Below are positions 1 through 8,024 of a stretch of 39,335 bases of DNA, in pieces (within the stretch, counting starts at the first letter, position 1; every line of letters begins with the position of its first letter). The notes under the pieces were generated by a model. The model did no database searches. It saw only the letters and a program-made list of their open reading frames with translations, and had not been told where the DNA came from. Where the stretch lies: positions 1 through 39,335 of the forward strand of contig JAGDXS010000022.1 of NCBI GenBank assembly GCA_023261755.1. The letters are read 5' to 3'. The DNA is from Thermoplasmata archaeon (GTDB taxonomy: Archaea > Thermoplasmatota > Thermoplasmata > Thermoplasmatales > ARK-15). Both the position numbers and the translations under genes were made by a program.

Positions 1-542
1 GAATAATATTTTATAGAATCAATTAATGGAAAAACTATATTCTTGTCATGTAAAGATGCTGTTGTAACATTCCAATCTACTATTGCAGATGAATCTATAT
101 CAAAAGATATGCTTATCTTTCTTCCATATTGCCATCCTTTAGTTTAAAATCCCCAGGAACTCAACGGATCTTTATAATTTCCATAATTTTTCCTTCTTGA
201 TGCTGTAGAACCTTTACAAGTTTTCACAATAAATGAATCTATGGCAGAGTTCTCTTTATAGGTATTTATTAAAGGTAAAATTTTATTGTTAATTTTGTGC
301 CAATCAATCATTCTAGCTTTTCTAGATAGAGTTCTAAAATTTTGAATATTTTCTAAATCCAGAGCATTTTTTAAATCAGGGTGATTTCTAAAGAAATTTT
401 CAGCAGACCTATAAGATATTCCATATATTTGAAGTATAACTAAAATCTTCACGATCAAAGCATTAGAATATTTCCTTTTTCTGTCTTGGATAATATTATT
501 ATCTATGAATTCTATTATCATTGGGATGTGGTACATTTCCAT
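1..542 (-). pseudogene. DDE transposase (IS4/IS5-like), interrupted by a stop and cut by the window edge
   Basis: The open frame from ATG at 542 gives 132 residues ending ...PLSSWGF at a TAA (144-146). In the same frame, positions 143 to 3 continue without a stop as TKGWQYGRK followed by FDIDSSAIVDWNV and TTASLHDKNIVFPLI. SWGF-x-TKG-x-x-YGRK is a continuous motif in DDE transposases of this kind, so the TAA looks like a nonsense change of a serine codon (TCA to TAA). The frame includes a likely first catalytic Asp in AIDSFIVK and a likely second in the ASLHD region. The third acidic residue would lie beyond base 1. N-terminal residues 1-70 are basic and helical, as expected for the DNA-binding part. 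It is probably inactive. Seen: the frame and the stop. Known: the DDE family layout. Inferred: the original serine. The exact IS family is uncertain. Confidence 0.75.
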
Positions 543-603
543 ATCCCAAATTAGATTTTAATTAATAAATATATGAAATAAGTCATACATTATTATGAAA
601 TTT

Positions 604-616
604 GAGACACCCTAAA
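604..616. repeat. Possible terminal end of the insertion sequence
   Basis: GAGACACCCTAAA lies about 60 bases upstream of the transposase start. Its reverse complement, TTTAGGGTGTCTC, resembles the GGGTGTCTC-type ends of some transposons. The opposite end would be left of base 1, so the inverted-repeat partner and target duplication cannot be checked here. Confidence 0.3.
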
Positions 617-694
617 TACCTTATATTTTGATTCAAAGGTCATAATTAATTGCAATAATTACTAATATTTAAAATATTTGATTATATATATAAG

Positions 695-769
695 TGGGCT
701 CGCCCGGATTTGAACCGGAGTCTTCGGCTCCCGAAGCCGAAAGGATAGACCAATCTACCCCACGAGCCC
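695..769 (-). tRNA. tRNA-Pro (anticodon CGG)
   Basis: On the minus strand the acceptor stem GGGCTCG (769-763) pairs with CGAGCCC (702-696). The anticodon stem TCGGC/GCCGA encloses the loop TTCGGGA, giving anticodon CGG (reads CCG, proline). The T arm is CCGG(G) around TTCAAAT. The D arm has A14, G15 and G18-G19, with G10-U25 and U13-U22 non-canonical pairs of a kind I have seen in archaeal tRNA-Pro. The discriminator base is A (695). CCA is not encoded and there is no intron. The 5' end is separated by one base (770) from the stop codon of the transglycosylase gene on the same strand, so it is probably released from a common transcript. G15 is the base that archaeosine transglycosylase would modify. 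Confidence 0.95.
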
Positions 770-770
770 T

Positions 771-2678
771 TCATGTTATTATTTCTCTCAATTCTACTAC
801 CATTCCTTTCCTGAGCGTTAAAGCTTCTTCCCTATTGAAGAATGTTCTTCCAACGCCAATCAATTCATCATTTTCATTCACAACCAAAGTTTCATCGAAT
901 GGCCTCAGTTCAGGATCCATATCAACAATGAACCTTGCAAAAACATTTTTACCTTTTCTATTAAATTCTTCACTTTCCCTATTGACTATTGTTCTCAATT
1001 TTTTGAATTCCAAATTCTTATGCAAAATCTTACCGCCGTCCATCTTCAATGTGAAAAATCCATCATTTCTCATCGAAAGAATGTGCTTCTGGTCAAGAAA
1101 AATGTTCCTTATCATGCCCGTATTTTTACTCTTTATTATTTTTACATCTCCATTGAATAGAAAATTTGAAGCACCTTTTCCGAACTGATAATCTGCAACT
1201 GCCCTGATTCTTAGCATATCCAGATCTCTTTCTTTTTCTTGCAAATAATTTTTTATTCCTGATATATCATCTGGAATTTCTTTTAACCAGGAAATCAATA
1301 CATCGAAATCAATGCTATCTAAAATTTTGTTTAAGTTTTCAACGTATTCTGAACCAGCTGGCATTGGTGACTGGATAATTGGATATATAAATAATAATTC
1401 ATAGGGCACATAACCAAAAGGTGTTTTTACTAGAAAGTGAGAATCAATATTTTTAATGTATTTCATTATTTTATCTGTGTCCTTATCATTTATAACAATG
1501 CAACTTTTTCTTTTGTATTTATAACGATCGATGATCCTCTTTTCTATTCTTAACACTGATGGCCTTTGAAGAGATTCAGGTCCTGTATAATAAAATGGAT
1601 GCACCCTGCTTAGATTTTCAAACCTTTCCAATTTCTCTTTGTATTTGTATAGTTCTTTAAGTGCATTGTACAATGATGGGTGGGATCTGCATCTTTCCTC
1701 TGCATATTCCCATACAGTGCCTTCATAAATGGCGTTCTTTATTCTTTCCAACTCCTCTATTGTTACATGCAAATTATGCCTTGAAATAATTCCAAATCTT
1801 TCTTCCCTATCCATTTTTTTTATGTCTTCGATATCATATCTATCCAGATAGGGGCTTGGATATGGCACATATTTTAATTCAGAAAGGTATCTTGTGCTGT
1901 CCGGAAATATTACCCTATCATCCCTGGCGTATTTCACATATGAGGATGAATCGAAAAAATCTACGCCCATGAGAGCTGAAATTGCAAATACCATGGGATG
2001 CCCTGCACCAAAAAGATGTACGGGCTTTCCAAAATCTATATTTAATTTCGAGGCCATTACTATGTCCACTATTTCAGAATATCTATAGGATTCCAATAAA
2101 GGTACAACGCCACCAATGGGATAATAATCAAGGTCAAGGGAATTCATTAATTTTGCAGATCTTTCCCTAAGATCCAGGAAAAGAGAGCCCTGAATTGGCC
2201 CAGCCAGTGTTGCATTTTCTGCAAATTTTTTCGCCTCTTTAGCTCTTTCATATGTAATTTTGACCGCATCCTGAGCTTCTTCATAAGAAAATTCAGGCTC
2301 AGAAAAAATATCAAGGATTGTTATAATATCTGATCCAATATCTTTTTGAAATTTTACAATTTCATCAGGTTCTAAATCAAGGTCCCCATACATATGGCTC
2401 TGGAATGTGCCCGAGTCTGTCATGATTATTCCATCGAAATTCAAAAATTTATGAAGTCCTTCTTTTAATGCTTTCTCTCTTAAAACCTGATCCTTTTTTA
2501 TAATGTAAGAATTAGTAATAAGAGCGTCCAAATGGAATTTTTCCTTTAGTTCTTCTGGAGAAATAACAATAATATTGGGATTTATGACAGGCATGAGCGC
2601 AGGTGTTTCTACCTTTCTGCCATTTACCTCATACCTGCCAATTCTCGAAAGGCCGTCCCTGTGCAATACCTCCAGCAT
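771..2678 (-). CDS. tgtA: Archaeosine tRNA-guanine transglycosylase (TgtA/ArcTGT)
   Basis: Archaeosine transglycosylase exchanges G15 in the tRNA D loop for preQ0, the first tRNA step of archaeosine synthesis. The 635-residue length fits full-length archaeal ArcTGT: catalytic TIM barrel (about 1-340), middle domains, and a C-terminal PUA domain (about 560-635, ending GVGRTFFNREEALTLRKGMV). Visible active-site motifs are MTDSGTFQSHMYGD with D88, GPIQGS (161-165), the YYPIGGVVPL segment (185-194), and FFDSSSY with D243, the position of the nucleophile in the Pyrococcus enzyme. The usual zinc-site cysteines (CxCxxC) are absent: the equivalent stretch reads YVPYPSPYL (270-278), though the following His (SRHNLHV, H301) remains. 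ATG at 2678 follows the etfA stop by one base, and the TGA is one base from tRNA-Pro. It is the fourth gene of the acyl-CoA dehydrogenase/ETF unit. Confidence 0.95.
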   Translation of the reverse strand: MLEVLHRDGLSRIGRYEVNGRKVETPALMPVINPNIIVISPEELKEKFHLDALITNSYIIKKDQVLREKALKEGLHKFLNFDGIIMTDSGTFQSHMYGDLDLEPDEIVKFQKDIGSDIITILDIFSEPEFSYEEAQDAVKITYERAKEAKKFAENATLAGPIQGSLFLDLRERSAKLMNSLDLDYYPIGGVVPLLESYRYSEIVDIVMASKLNIDFGKPVHLFGAGHPMVFAISALMGVDFFDSSSYVKYARDDRVIFPDSTRYLSELKYVPYPSPYLDRYDIEDIKKMDREERFGIISRHNLHVTIEELERIKNAIYEGTVWEYAEERCRSHPSLYNALKELYKYKEKLERFENLSRVHPFYYTGPESLQRPSVLRIEKRIIDRYKYKRKSCIVINDKDTDKIMKYIKNIDSHFLVKTPFGYVPYELLFIYPIIQSPMPAGSEYVENLNKILDSIDFDVLISWLKEIPDDISGIKNYLQEKERDLDMLRIRAVADYQFGKGASNFLFNGDVKIIKSKNTGMIRNIFLDQKHILSMRNDGFFTLKMDGGKILHKNLEFKKLRTIVNRESEEFNRKGKNVFARFIVDMDPELRPFDETLVVNENDELIGVGRTFFNREEALTLRKGMVVELREIIT

Positions 2679-2679
2679 T

Positions 2680-3681
2680 TTACTTGTTCAGCACTTTTTT
2701 AAGCTCATCAATGAAAATTGGAATCACTTCATTAAGATCTCCCACTATGCCGAAGTCTGCAATGTTGAATATGGGTGCGTTTGGATCCTTGTTTATTGCA
2801 ACTATGATTTTAGAATCCTTCATTCCAACTATGTGCTGAATTGTTCCTGATATACCGCAAGCAATGTATAGATCTGGAGCGACTGTAATACCGCTTTGCC
2901 CTACCTGGGCAGACTTTGGCATCCATCCTAAATCTACAGCAACCCTTGAAGCTCCCACAGCTCCTCCAAGAAGATCTGCCAACTGCTTCAATAGTTCAAA
3001 GCCTTCCTTTGATCCTACGCCTCTTCCTCCAGAGACTATGACCTTTGCCTCATCTATCTTCTTTGCACCAGCTACTGTTGTTTTTACAACATCTTTAATA
3101 TAAGTTCTAATGTTAATACCGCTCAGGTCAGGTGCTGAATTTATGATTTCACCCTTTCTTGATGTGTCAGGATCCCTGGCCTTGAAAACGTTTGGCCTTA
3201 CGGTAGCGATCTGAGGCCTGTGGTTTGGTGTGAAAATTTCACCCATGATATTTCCGCCATATGCAGGCCTGATCTGTATGAACCTTCCATTTTTAATAGC
3301 AAGATCCGTACAGTCTGCAGTCATTCCAGTCTGCAAAGCAGCAGCTATTCTCGGGCCGTATTCCCTGCCTGTGTGCGTGGCGGGTATTAAAACTATCTCT
3401 GGCTTGAGCTGGTCTATGAACTTTGCAAGAACTGCACTATAAACCTCAGCTATGTAGGGATCAAACATTTTATTGTCCAGCACATACACTTTATCAGCGC
3501 CGTAATAAATGGGCTCCTTTGCCATATCATTTATGTTATAGCCGATCAGGACCGTGGATAAACTTGTGTTCAAAGTATCTGCAAGTTCCCTTGCTTTTGT
3601 GATCAGCTGGAATGTGACAGGCCTGATCTTGCCTTCGTATATTTCTCCTATTACAAGAATGCCCTTATAATCTTCAATCAT
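2680..3681 (-). CDS. etfA: Electron transfer flavoprotein, alpha subunit
   Basis: ETF alpha binds FAD and, with ETF beta, accepts electrons from acyl-CoA dehydrogenases and passes them to a membrane quinone reductase not encoded in this window. The N-terminal half (about 1-200) is the alpha/beta ETF domain, with the conserved HTGREYGPRIAA segment (103-115). The C-terminal FAD domain is clear: VSGGRGVGSKEGF (216-228), ASRVAVDLGW (244-253), QVGQSGITVAPDLYIACGIS (259-278) and the NKDPNAPIFNIADFGIVGD loop. At 333 residues it is normal length. The ATG at 3681 overlaps the etfB stop by four bases (ATGA), and AAGGTGATCTC just upstream is a good ribosome binding site, so translation is probably coupled. 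No residue loss is evident. Confidence 0.96.
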   Translation of the reverse strand: MIEDYKGILVIGEIYEGKIRPVTFQLITKARELADTLNTSLSTVLIGYNINDMAKEPIYYGADKVYVLDNKMFDPYIAEVYSAVLAKFIDQLKPEIVLIPATHTGREYGPRIAAALQTGMTADCTDLAIKNGRFIQIRPAYGGNIMGEIFTPNHRPQIATVRPNVFKARDPDTSRKGEIINSAPDLSGINIRTYIKDVVKTTVAGAKKIDEAKVIVSGGRGVGSKEGFELLKQLADLLGGAVGASRVAVDLGWMPKSAQVGQSGITVAPDLYIACGISGTIQHIVGMKDSKIIVAINKDPNAPIFNIADFGIVGDLNEVIPIFIDELKKVLNK

Positions 3682-4466
3682 GAGATCACCTTCTTTTCCT
3701 TTAGGACATCAATAATTTTTTTCACAGCCTCATTGTAATTTCCAGTGAAAACCTCGCCCCTGGATCTCTTGGGTGGAGGATACATTTTCATTACCCTTGT
3801 TGGTGATCCATTAAGGCCGAATCTGCTTTTGTCACCATCTATATCATCTGCCTTGAGCCAAACATAAGGTTTGTTTTTAGCTTTAACTATACCCATCATG
3901 CTTGGATTCGAATACTCAAAGTTTGGTGGTGGAATGCATGCAAGAAGTGCGGGCAACTTCACTTCTATCATCCTGTATCCATCCTCAAGAAGGCTCTTCA
4001 CAAGAACCTTGTCACCTTCCACATTCTCTATTTTTTCAACATAGCTCACATGTGGGATGCCTAAAAACTGAGCAACCTGGGGGCCTATATGACCCGTATC
4101 TCCATCTGTAGCCTGGTTTCCAGCCATGATCAAATCAAAATCTCCTACTTTCTTTATTGCGAGGCTCAGAGCATATGAAGTAGCAAGAGTATCAGATCCT
4201 CCAAAAGCCCTGTCTGAAATATGGTAAGCCTTATCTGCACCCAGAGCCAGGCATTTCTGAAGTGCAGATTTAGCCTGCTCTGGCGCAAGTGTCATTACTG
4301 AAACTTCTCCGCCATACTTTTCCCTAATCCTAAGAGCCTCTTCCACTGCAAACTGATCGAACATGTTCAGTATGCTCTGTAGACCTTCTCTAATCATTAC
4401 TCCATTCTCATTAAATTTCACTTCACTTGTATCTGGTACCTGTTTCACTAAAACCAAAATCTTCAT
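3678..4466 (-). CDS. etfB: Electron transfer flavoprotein, beta subunit
   Basis: ETF beta partners ETF alpha and carries the nucleotide-binding segment of the family. The start MKILVLVKQVPDT is canonical, and QATDGDTGHIGPQVAQFLGI in the middle matches the conserved AMP/FAD-binding loop. PALLACIPPPNFEYSNPSM (around 175-195) and the basic C-terminal tail are also ETF-beta-like. The frame could open at a GTG (4475), but ATG at 4466 gives the family N-terminus and has GGTGGTG five to ten bases upstream, so I chose 4466 (262 residues). It begins 11 bases after the acyl-CoA dehydrogenase stop and overlaps etfA by four bases. Confidence 0.95.
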   Translation of the reverse strand: MKILVLVKQVPDTSEVKFNENGVMIREGLQSILNMFDQFAVEEALRIREKYGGEVSVMTLAPEQAKSALQKCLALGADKAYHISDRAFGGSDTLATSYALSLAIKKVGDFDLIMAGNQATDGDTGHIGPQVAQFLGIPHVSYVEKIENVEGDKVLVKSLLEDGYRMIEVKLPALLACIPPPNFEYSNPSMMGIVKAKNKPYVWLKADDIDGDKSRFGLNGSPTRVMKMYPPPKRSRGEVFTGNYNEAVKKIIDVLKEKKVIS

Positions 4467-4477
4467 CAACACCACCG

Positions 4478-5674
4478 TTATTTGTATGCAGTATATTCCT
4501 TACCGAGCAATTCCCTTGCGACTATAACACGCATTATTTCCTTGCTTCCCTCTGCCCATGCAAATGATCTTATTGCCCTCCATGCTGCCTGATCTGTGCA
4601 TTCCCTTGTATAGCCAAAGGCTCCCTGCCATTGCATAACCTCGTCAATAGCCTGTGTGGACCATTCGCTTGCAAACATTTTTGCCATGGCAATAGCTTTG
4701 CTCACTTCAAACCTTGTTGCCTTCTTCTGTCCTTCCCTATCATATGTCCATAGTGCCCAGTATGATCCCAGCCTTAGGAAGCTGAGCTTTGTATAATGCT
4801 CAGCAAGCCTGAACTGTAATGCTTCAAATTTTGCAAGTGGAAGACCGAATGCCTTTCTCTCCTTTAAATATTTTTCTCCCCTCTCCAACGATTTCAATCC
4901 AGCTGCAGCGCATATTACAGCGATAAGACCCCTTGCATATTCATAACCTTCATGAACTATGTAAAAACCTTTTCCCTCTTCACCGACTAAATAGTGCTTT
5001 GGTATTGATACATTATCTATTGTAAATCCTCCAGTTGATATTCCTTCCCTTCCAAGATCATCCACGTAAGTTGGAATTATACCCTTTTGCTGCAATGGCA
5101 AATAAAACATGGTCATTCCCTTTGCACCGCGGTCAGGGAACTGCTTTGCAATTGTAATATGACCTCCGCCTCTTGTGTATGCTTCCCTTACACCGCTGAT
5201 ATACATCTTTTCTCCATTGACAATATAATGGTCTCCCTCTTTCCTGATAGTTGTCCTTGTGCCAAGAACATCTGATCCTGCATCAGATTCAGTTGTTGCT
5301 ATACCAAGGAACCACTTTCCTTTTGTTACATTTGGCAATATTTCCTGCTTAGCTTCCTCTGTTCCATATTTATTAAAAACATGACCCCATGATGCCTGAA
5401 CAAGATAGAAAACGGGTATTGAACCTGTAGGATCTGCCCTTGAAAGTTCCTCTGCAATGATTCCCGCAGTAACAGCATCAAAACCTTGGCCTCCATATTT
5501 CGTGGATACAGTTGGTGCAATAAGGCCAAGTTCAGCCATACCTTGGATTACATCCTCAGGTATCTGCTTTGTTTTTTCCATTTCCATTGCTATTGGAGCA
5601 ATCTTCCTTTGTGCAAAATCTCTAACACTTTCCCTTATCATTTCCTGTTCTTCTGTAAATGTAAAATCGAGCAT
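4478..5674 (-). CDS. Acyl-CoA dehydrogenase
   Basis: This FAD enzyme makes the 2,3-double bond in acyl-CoA and hands electrons to ETF, which is encoded directly downstream. At 398 residues it has the normal three-part layout. The N-terminal helical domain begins DFTFTEEQEMIRESVRDFA. The middle beta domain has the flavin-contacting GIATTESDAGSDVLGTRTT. The C-terminal helical domain includes QWQGAFGYTRE. The catalytic base is the Glu in FAWAEGSKEIMR (E375), the position used by short/medium-chain enzymes. Chain-length or branched-chain specificity cannot be read from sequence. The start is supported by GGTGAT ending three bases before ATG. It is the first gene of the acd-etfB-etfA-tgtA-tRNA unit. 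Its promoter should lie in the AT-rich stretch just above 5674. Confidence 0.94.
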   Translation of the reverse strand: MLDFTFTEEQEMIRESVRDFAQRKIAPIAMEMEKTKQIPEDVIQGMAELGLIAPTVSTKYGGQGFDAVTAGIIAEELSRADPTGSIPVFYLVQASWGHVFNKYGTEEAKQEILPNVTKGKWFLGIATTESDAGSDVLGTRTTIRKEGDHYIVNGEKMYISGVREAYTRGGGHITIAKQFPDRGAKGMTMFYLPLQQKGIIPTYVDDLGREGISTGGFTIDNVSIPKHYLVGEEGKGFYIVHEGYEYARGLIAVICAAAGLKSLERGEKYLKERKAFGLPLAKFEALQFRLAEHYTKLSFLRLGSYWALWTYDREGQKKATRFEVSKAIAMAKMFASEWSTQAIDEVMQWQGAFGYTRECTDQAAWRAIRSFAWAEGSKEIMRVIVARELLGKEYTAYK

Positions 5675-6007
5675 CTTATCACCAGGTATGGTAAATATAT
5701 TAATTTATTTAATATTTTCTTGGAAAAAATTCGAAAAAAAATAATTCATTTTCGTCAATTGCCGTTTTCAATTTATTTAAAGTACACATAATTGCAAATA
5801 TAATTTATAATTATTAGGCAATTTATTATTGAAGTACAGTTTATAATTTTCAAAGGAAAAACAATGAAAAATTAATTTTAAATATTTGAGATCATATTCC
5901 AAATCTATGGTGAATAAAATTCAGGTTACAAAAGTTCACATAAAATGCCCAATATTCAAGTTCTTCAACAAAATTTATTTGAAAAAAACTAAATTGAAGC
6001 TTAAAAT
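5675..6007. other. Gene-poor interval upstream of the acyl-CoA dehydrogenase operon
   Basis: This AT-rich 333-base interval holds the minus-strand operon promoter near its low end (AT-only runs around 5694-5715) and the GGTGAT site at about 5678-5683. The only open frame with a start is a 34-codon plus-strand frame at 5907-6011, with a TTTTAAATATT box about 25 bases upstream. No tRNA, CRISPR or obvious structured RNA is visible. Confidence 0.5.
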
Positions 6008-6991
6008 TTAAATGAAAATAGAGATGATTTTGACAAGGAAATTAGGTAGGGTCCTTGGAAACATTTCTTCATTAGATTTAATTGTTCCAAGCTCATTTAT
6101 TACATCTGTAATTTCTTTTAATTCATCCTCTGAAATTTCAATTTTTATTGAATCAACAATTTCCTTTACCTGATTTTTATTCTTGAACCCCGGAATGGGC
6201 AATACACCAAGTGAAGATTCGTATGATAAAACGATCTGAGTAATGCTTGCATTCTTTTTCATTGATAATTCTCTAAGTATTTTAAATAAATTCTCATACC
6301 TTTTGAAATTTTTTTCTTTAAACAATTTATTAACTTTCCTTATGAAACCCTTAGGCATATTCCCTGGGCCATATTTCCCAGTTAAAAATCCCTGAGCTAG
6401 CGGGCTCCAGGCTATTAATTTAATGTTATTTTTGTTCATGTATTCAATAATTTCTTTGCTAGGCCTTTCAACAAGATTGAATTTTATCTGGTTGCTTTCT
6501 ATCTTATAATCTTTAAGATAGGAATTTGCAATTTCAAGATTCTTCAATGAAAAATTTGAAACACCAATATGATTGATTAAACCTTCCTTGATAGAATTTT
6601 CAAGTTCTTTAAAAAGATTTTCCATGTTGGTATAAATGCTAGGCTCCCAGTGAACTTGATAGAGATCAATATAATCAATTTTCATTCTTTTCAAACTTCC
6701 ATTTATGCTTTTTTTAACTTTCTTCTCGGTTGCGTTGAACCCAGCGATCTTTGTTGCAACATAAACCCTCTTTCTATCTATTTGTTCTAAGGCATTTCCT
6801 ATTAGCTTTTCAGATTTCCCATTACCGTATATTTCTGCCGTATCTATAAAATTTATTCCATTATTAATTCCATAAACAAGGGCATCTATAACAGTTGAAT
6901 CCTCGTAATCACTGCCCCAGCCCTTCATACCCATTTGCCAAGTACCAAGGCCTATCTTGCTAATATTATTTTCAGAAAACAAATTTTTCAT
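6008..6991 (-). CDS. Aldo/keto reductase
   Basis: An NAD(P)H-dependent carbonyl reductase of the AKR superfamily, with a TIM barrel of 327 residues. The catalytic tetrad is complete: D50 (NFIDTAEIYG), Y55, K81 (YVATKI) and H114 (YQVHWEP). Cofactor-side motifs are present: GVSNFS (about 152), WSPLAQGFLTGKY (about 205) and PIPGFKNKNQV (about 275). The last is a variant of the IPG-x-K/R-x2-Q phosphate-binding element. The substrate cannot be predicted; sugar aldehydes and ketones are typical. The start ATG sits directly before MKNLFSENNISKIGLGTWQMG, a usual N-terminus. It is followed by unrelated genes and probably forms its own transcript, with no SD evident. Confidence 0.93.
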   Translation of the reverse strand: MKNLFSENNISKIGLGTWQMGMKGWGSDYEDSTVIDALVYGINNGINFIDTAEIYGNGKSEKLIGNALEQIDRKRVYVATKIAGFNATEKKVKKSINGSLKRMKIDYIDLYQVHWEPSIYTNMENLFKELENSIKEGLINHIGVSNFSLKNLEIANSYLKDYKIESNQIKFNLVERPSKEIIEYMNKNNIKLIAWSPLAQGFLTGKYGPGNMPKGFIRKVNKLFKEKNFKRYENLFKILRELSMKKNASITQIVLSYESSLGVLPIPGFKNKNQVKEIVDSIKIEISEDELKEITDVINELGTIKSNEEMFPRTLPNFLVKIISIFI

Positions 6992-7031
6992 AAAAAAAAT
7001 AAAGAAATTTATTTAGTTAATTTTTTCTATG

Positions 7032-7934
7032 CTATGGATAATTAACTGGCATACCTGGCCCTTGATAATAGTACCTTGATTTAAATTCATCAATTCCCTT
7101 GTAGGCATTATAATATGCAATGATCTGAAGGATATATGATACAAGACCAATTACCAAAGGTATTACTAATGCAAATAAAAGTGAGTAAATAATTCCAGGT
7201 GAGCTTGCTGAAGTAGTGATTGATGCAATAACTCCATTTATTGCTATAATGATGACAGATACAACAAATGCAACTATACCTAGTATCAATGCATACAATA
7301 AGTAATTGCCAGCATTTCTGAGCCTTTGAACTCCAAGGTCTTCAGAAAGTGCTTTTAAGGATGATATTAATTTAAGATAACTAATTAAATATATTATTAA
7401 AGAAATAACAGCTAGCAGAATAATCAAAATTCCCAAAAATCCGGGCCAAATTGAACTTGTTGTTGAAGTTGTTGGGGTCGTTGAATAGTATGTTGTACTA
7501 ATAGTAAAAGTTAGAATTATTATAACTACAGAAAAAACAACAGATATCAATTCATAAACAAAGTAAATGATGAGCCAGTTCCTAACGCTTCTATATATGG
7601 CAGTATTTCTTAGGGATGATTTAGAAATTTTACCATATCCAATGATGAGGAGAATGAAACCCACAAGAACAAAAATAAATGCAACGATATCAACCAATGG
7701 AATTATTAGAAGAATAGTGCCTAAGAATAGCCAGAAAAAGGCACTTCTTAATGTATCCAGATCAGCCAGTAGGGCATTACCCCCCATGGGCTGGCCAGGT
7801 AGCATATTCATTGTTTGTTGCTGATTTAAATTTTCTCCTCCCACAGGTTGTTCATAAAAATTATAACCGCACCTTACGCAGAAGCGTGCATTATCCTCAT
7901 TGGGCATTCCACATCTTGGGCAAAATTTGGTCAT
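7032..7934 (-). CDS. Zinc-ribbon integral membrane protein (DUF973-like)
   Basis: Residues 1-25 form a zinc ribbon with C5-x2-C8 and C19-x2-C22. A Gln/Gly/Pro-rich linker follows, then five or six hydrophobic membrane segments (about 60-105, 115-145, 165-190, 210-240, 245-275), with a Thr/Ser-rich loop near 147-160. The C-terminus is a short Tyr/Pro-rich tail. The LDTLRSAFFWLFLGTILLII start of the membrane part recalls archaeal DUF973 proteins, but this is by memory of pattern only. Function is unknown. GGTGAT six to nine bases before ATG supports this start. It is divergently transcribed from the flavin-binding gene at 8025. Confidence 0.8.
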   Translation of the reverse strand: MTKFCPRCGMPNEDNARFCVRCGYNFYEQPVGGENLNQQQTMNMLPGQPMGGNALLADLDTLRSAFFWLFLGTILLIIPLVDIVAFIFVLVGFILLIIGYGKISKSSLRNTAIYRSVRNWLIIYFVYELISVVFSVVIIILTFTISTTYYSTTPTTSTTSSIWPGFLGILIILLAVISLIIYLISYLKLISSLKALSEDLGVQRLRNAGNYLLYALILGIVAFVVSVIIIAINGVIASITTSASSPGIIYSLLFALVIPLVIGLVSYILQIIAYYNAYKGIDEFKSRYYYQGPGMPVNYP

Positions 7935-8024
7935 TTTATCACCAAAAGATAATTAAGTTATTATTATTTAATACTTTTTAATATTGATAAATAAGATTAA
8001 AATAATTGATATCTATTCAAAATT
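7935..8024. promoter_or_regulatory. Divergent promoter region
   Basis: Ninety bases of almost pure A/T separate two genes transcribed away from each other. The minus-strand gene has a GGTGAT ribosome binding site. The plus-strand gene has none and is probably leaderless. Individual TATA boxes cannot be assigned with confidence. Confidence 0.5.

Noticed and set aside
694-1188. A long plus-strand open frame across tRNA-Pro and the end of tgtA
   Set aside because: It is the antisense of a well-conserved gene and a tRNA; the product is Ser/Leu-rich without family resemblance.
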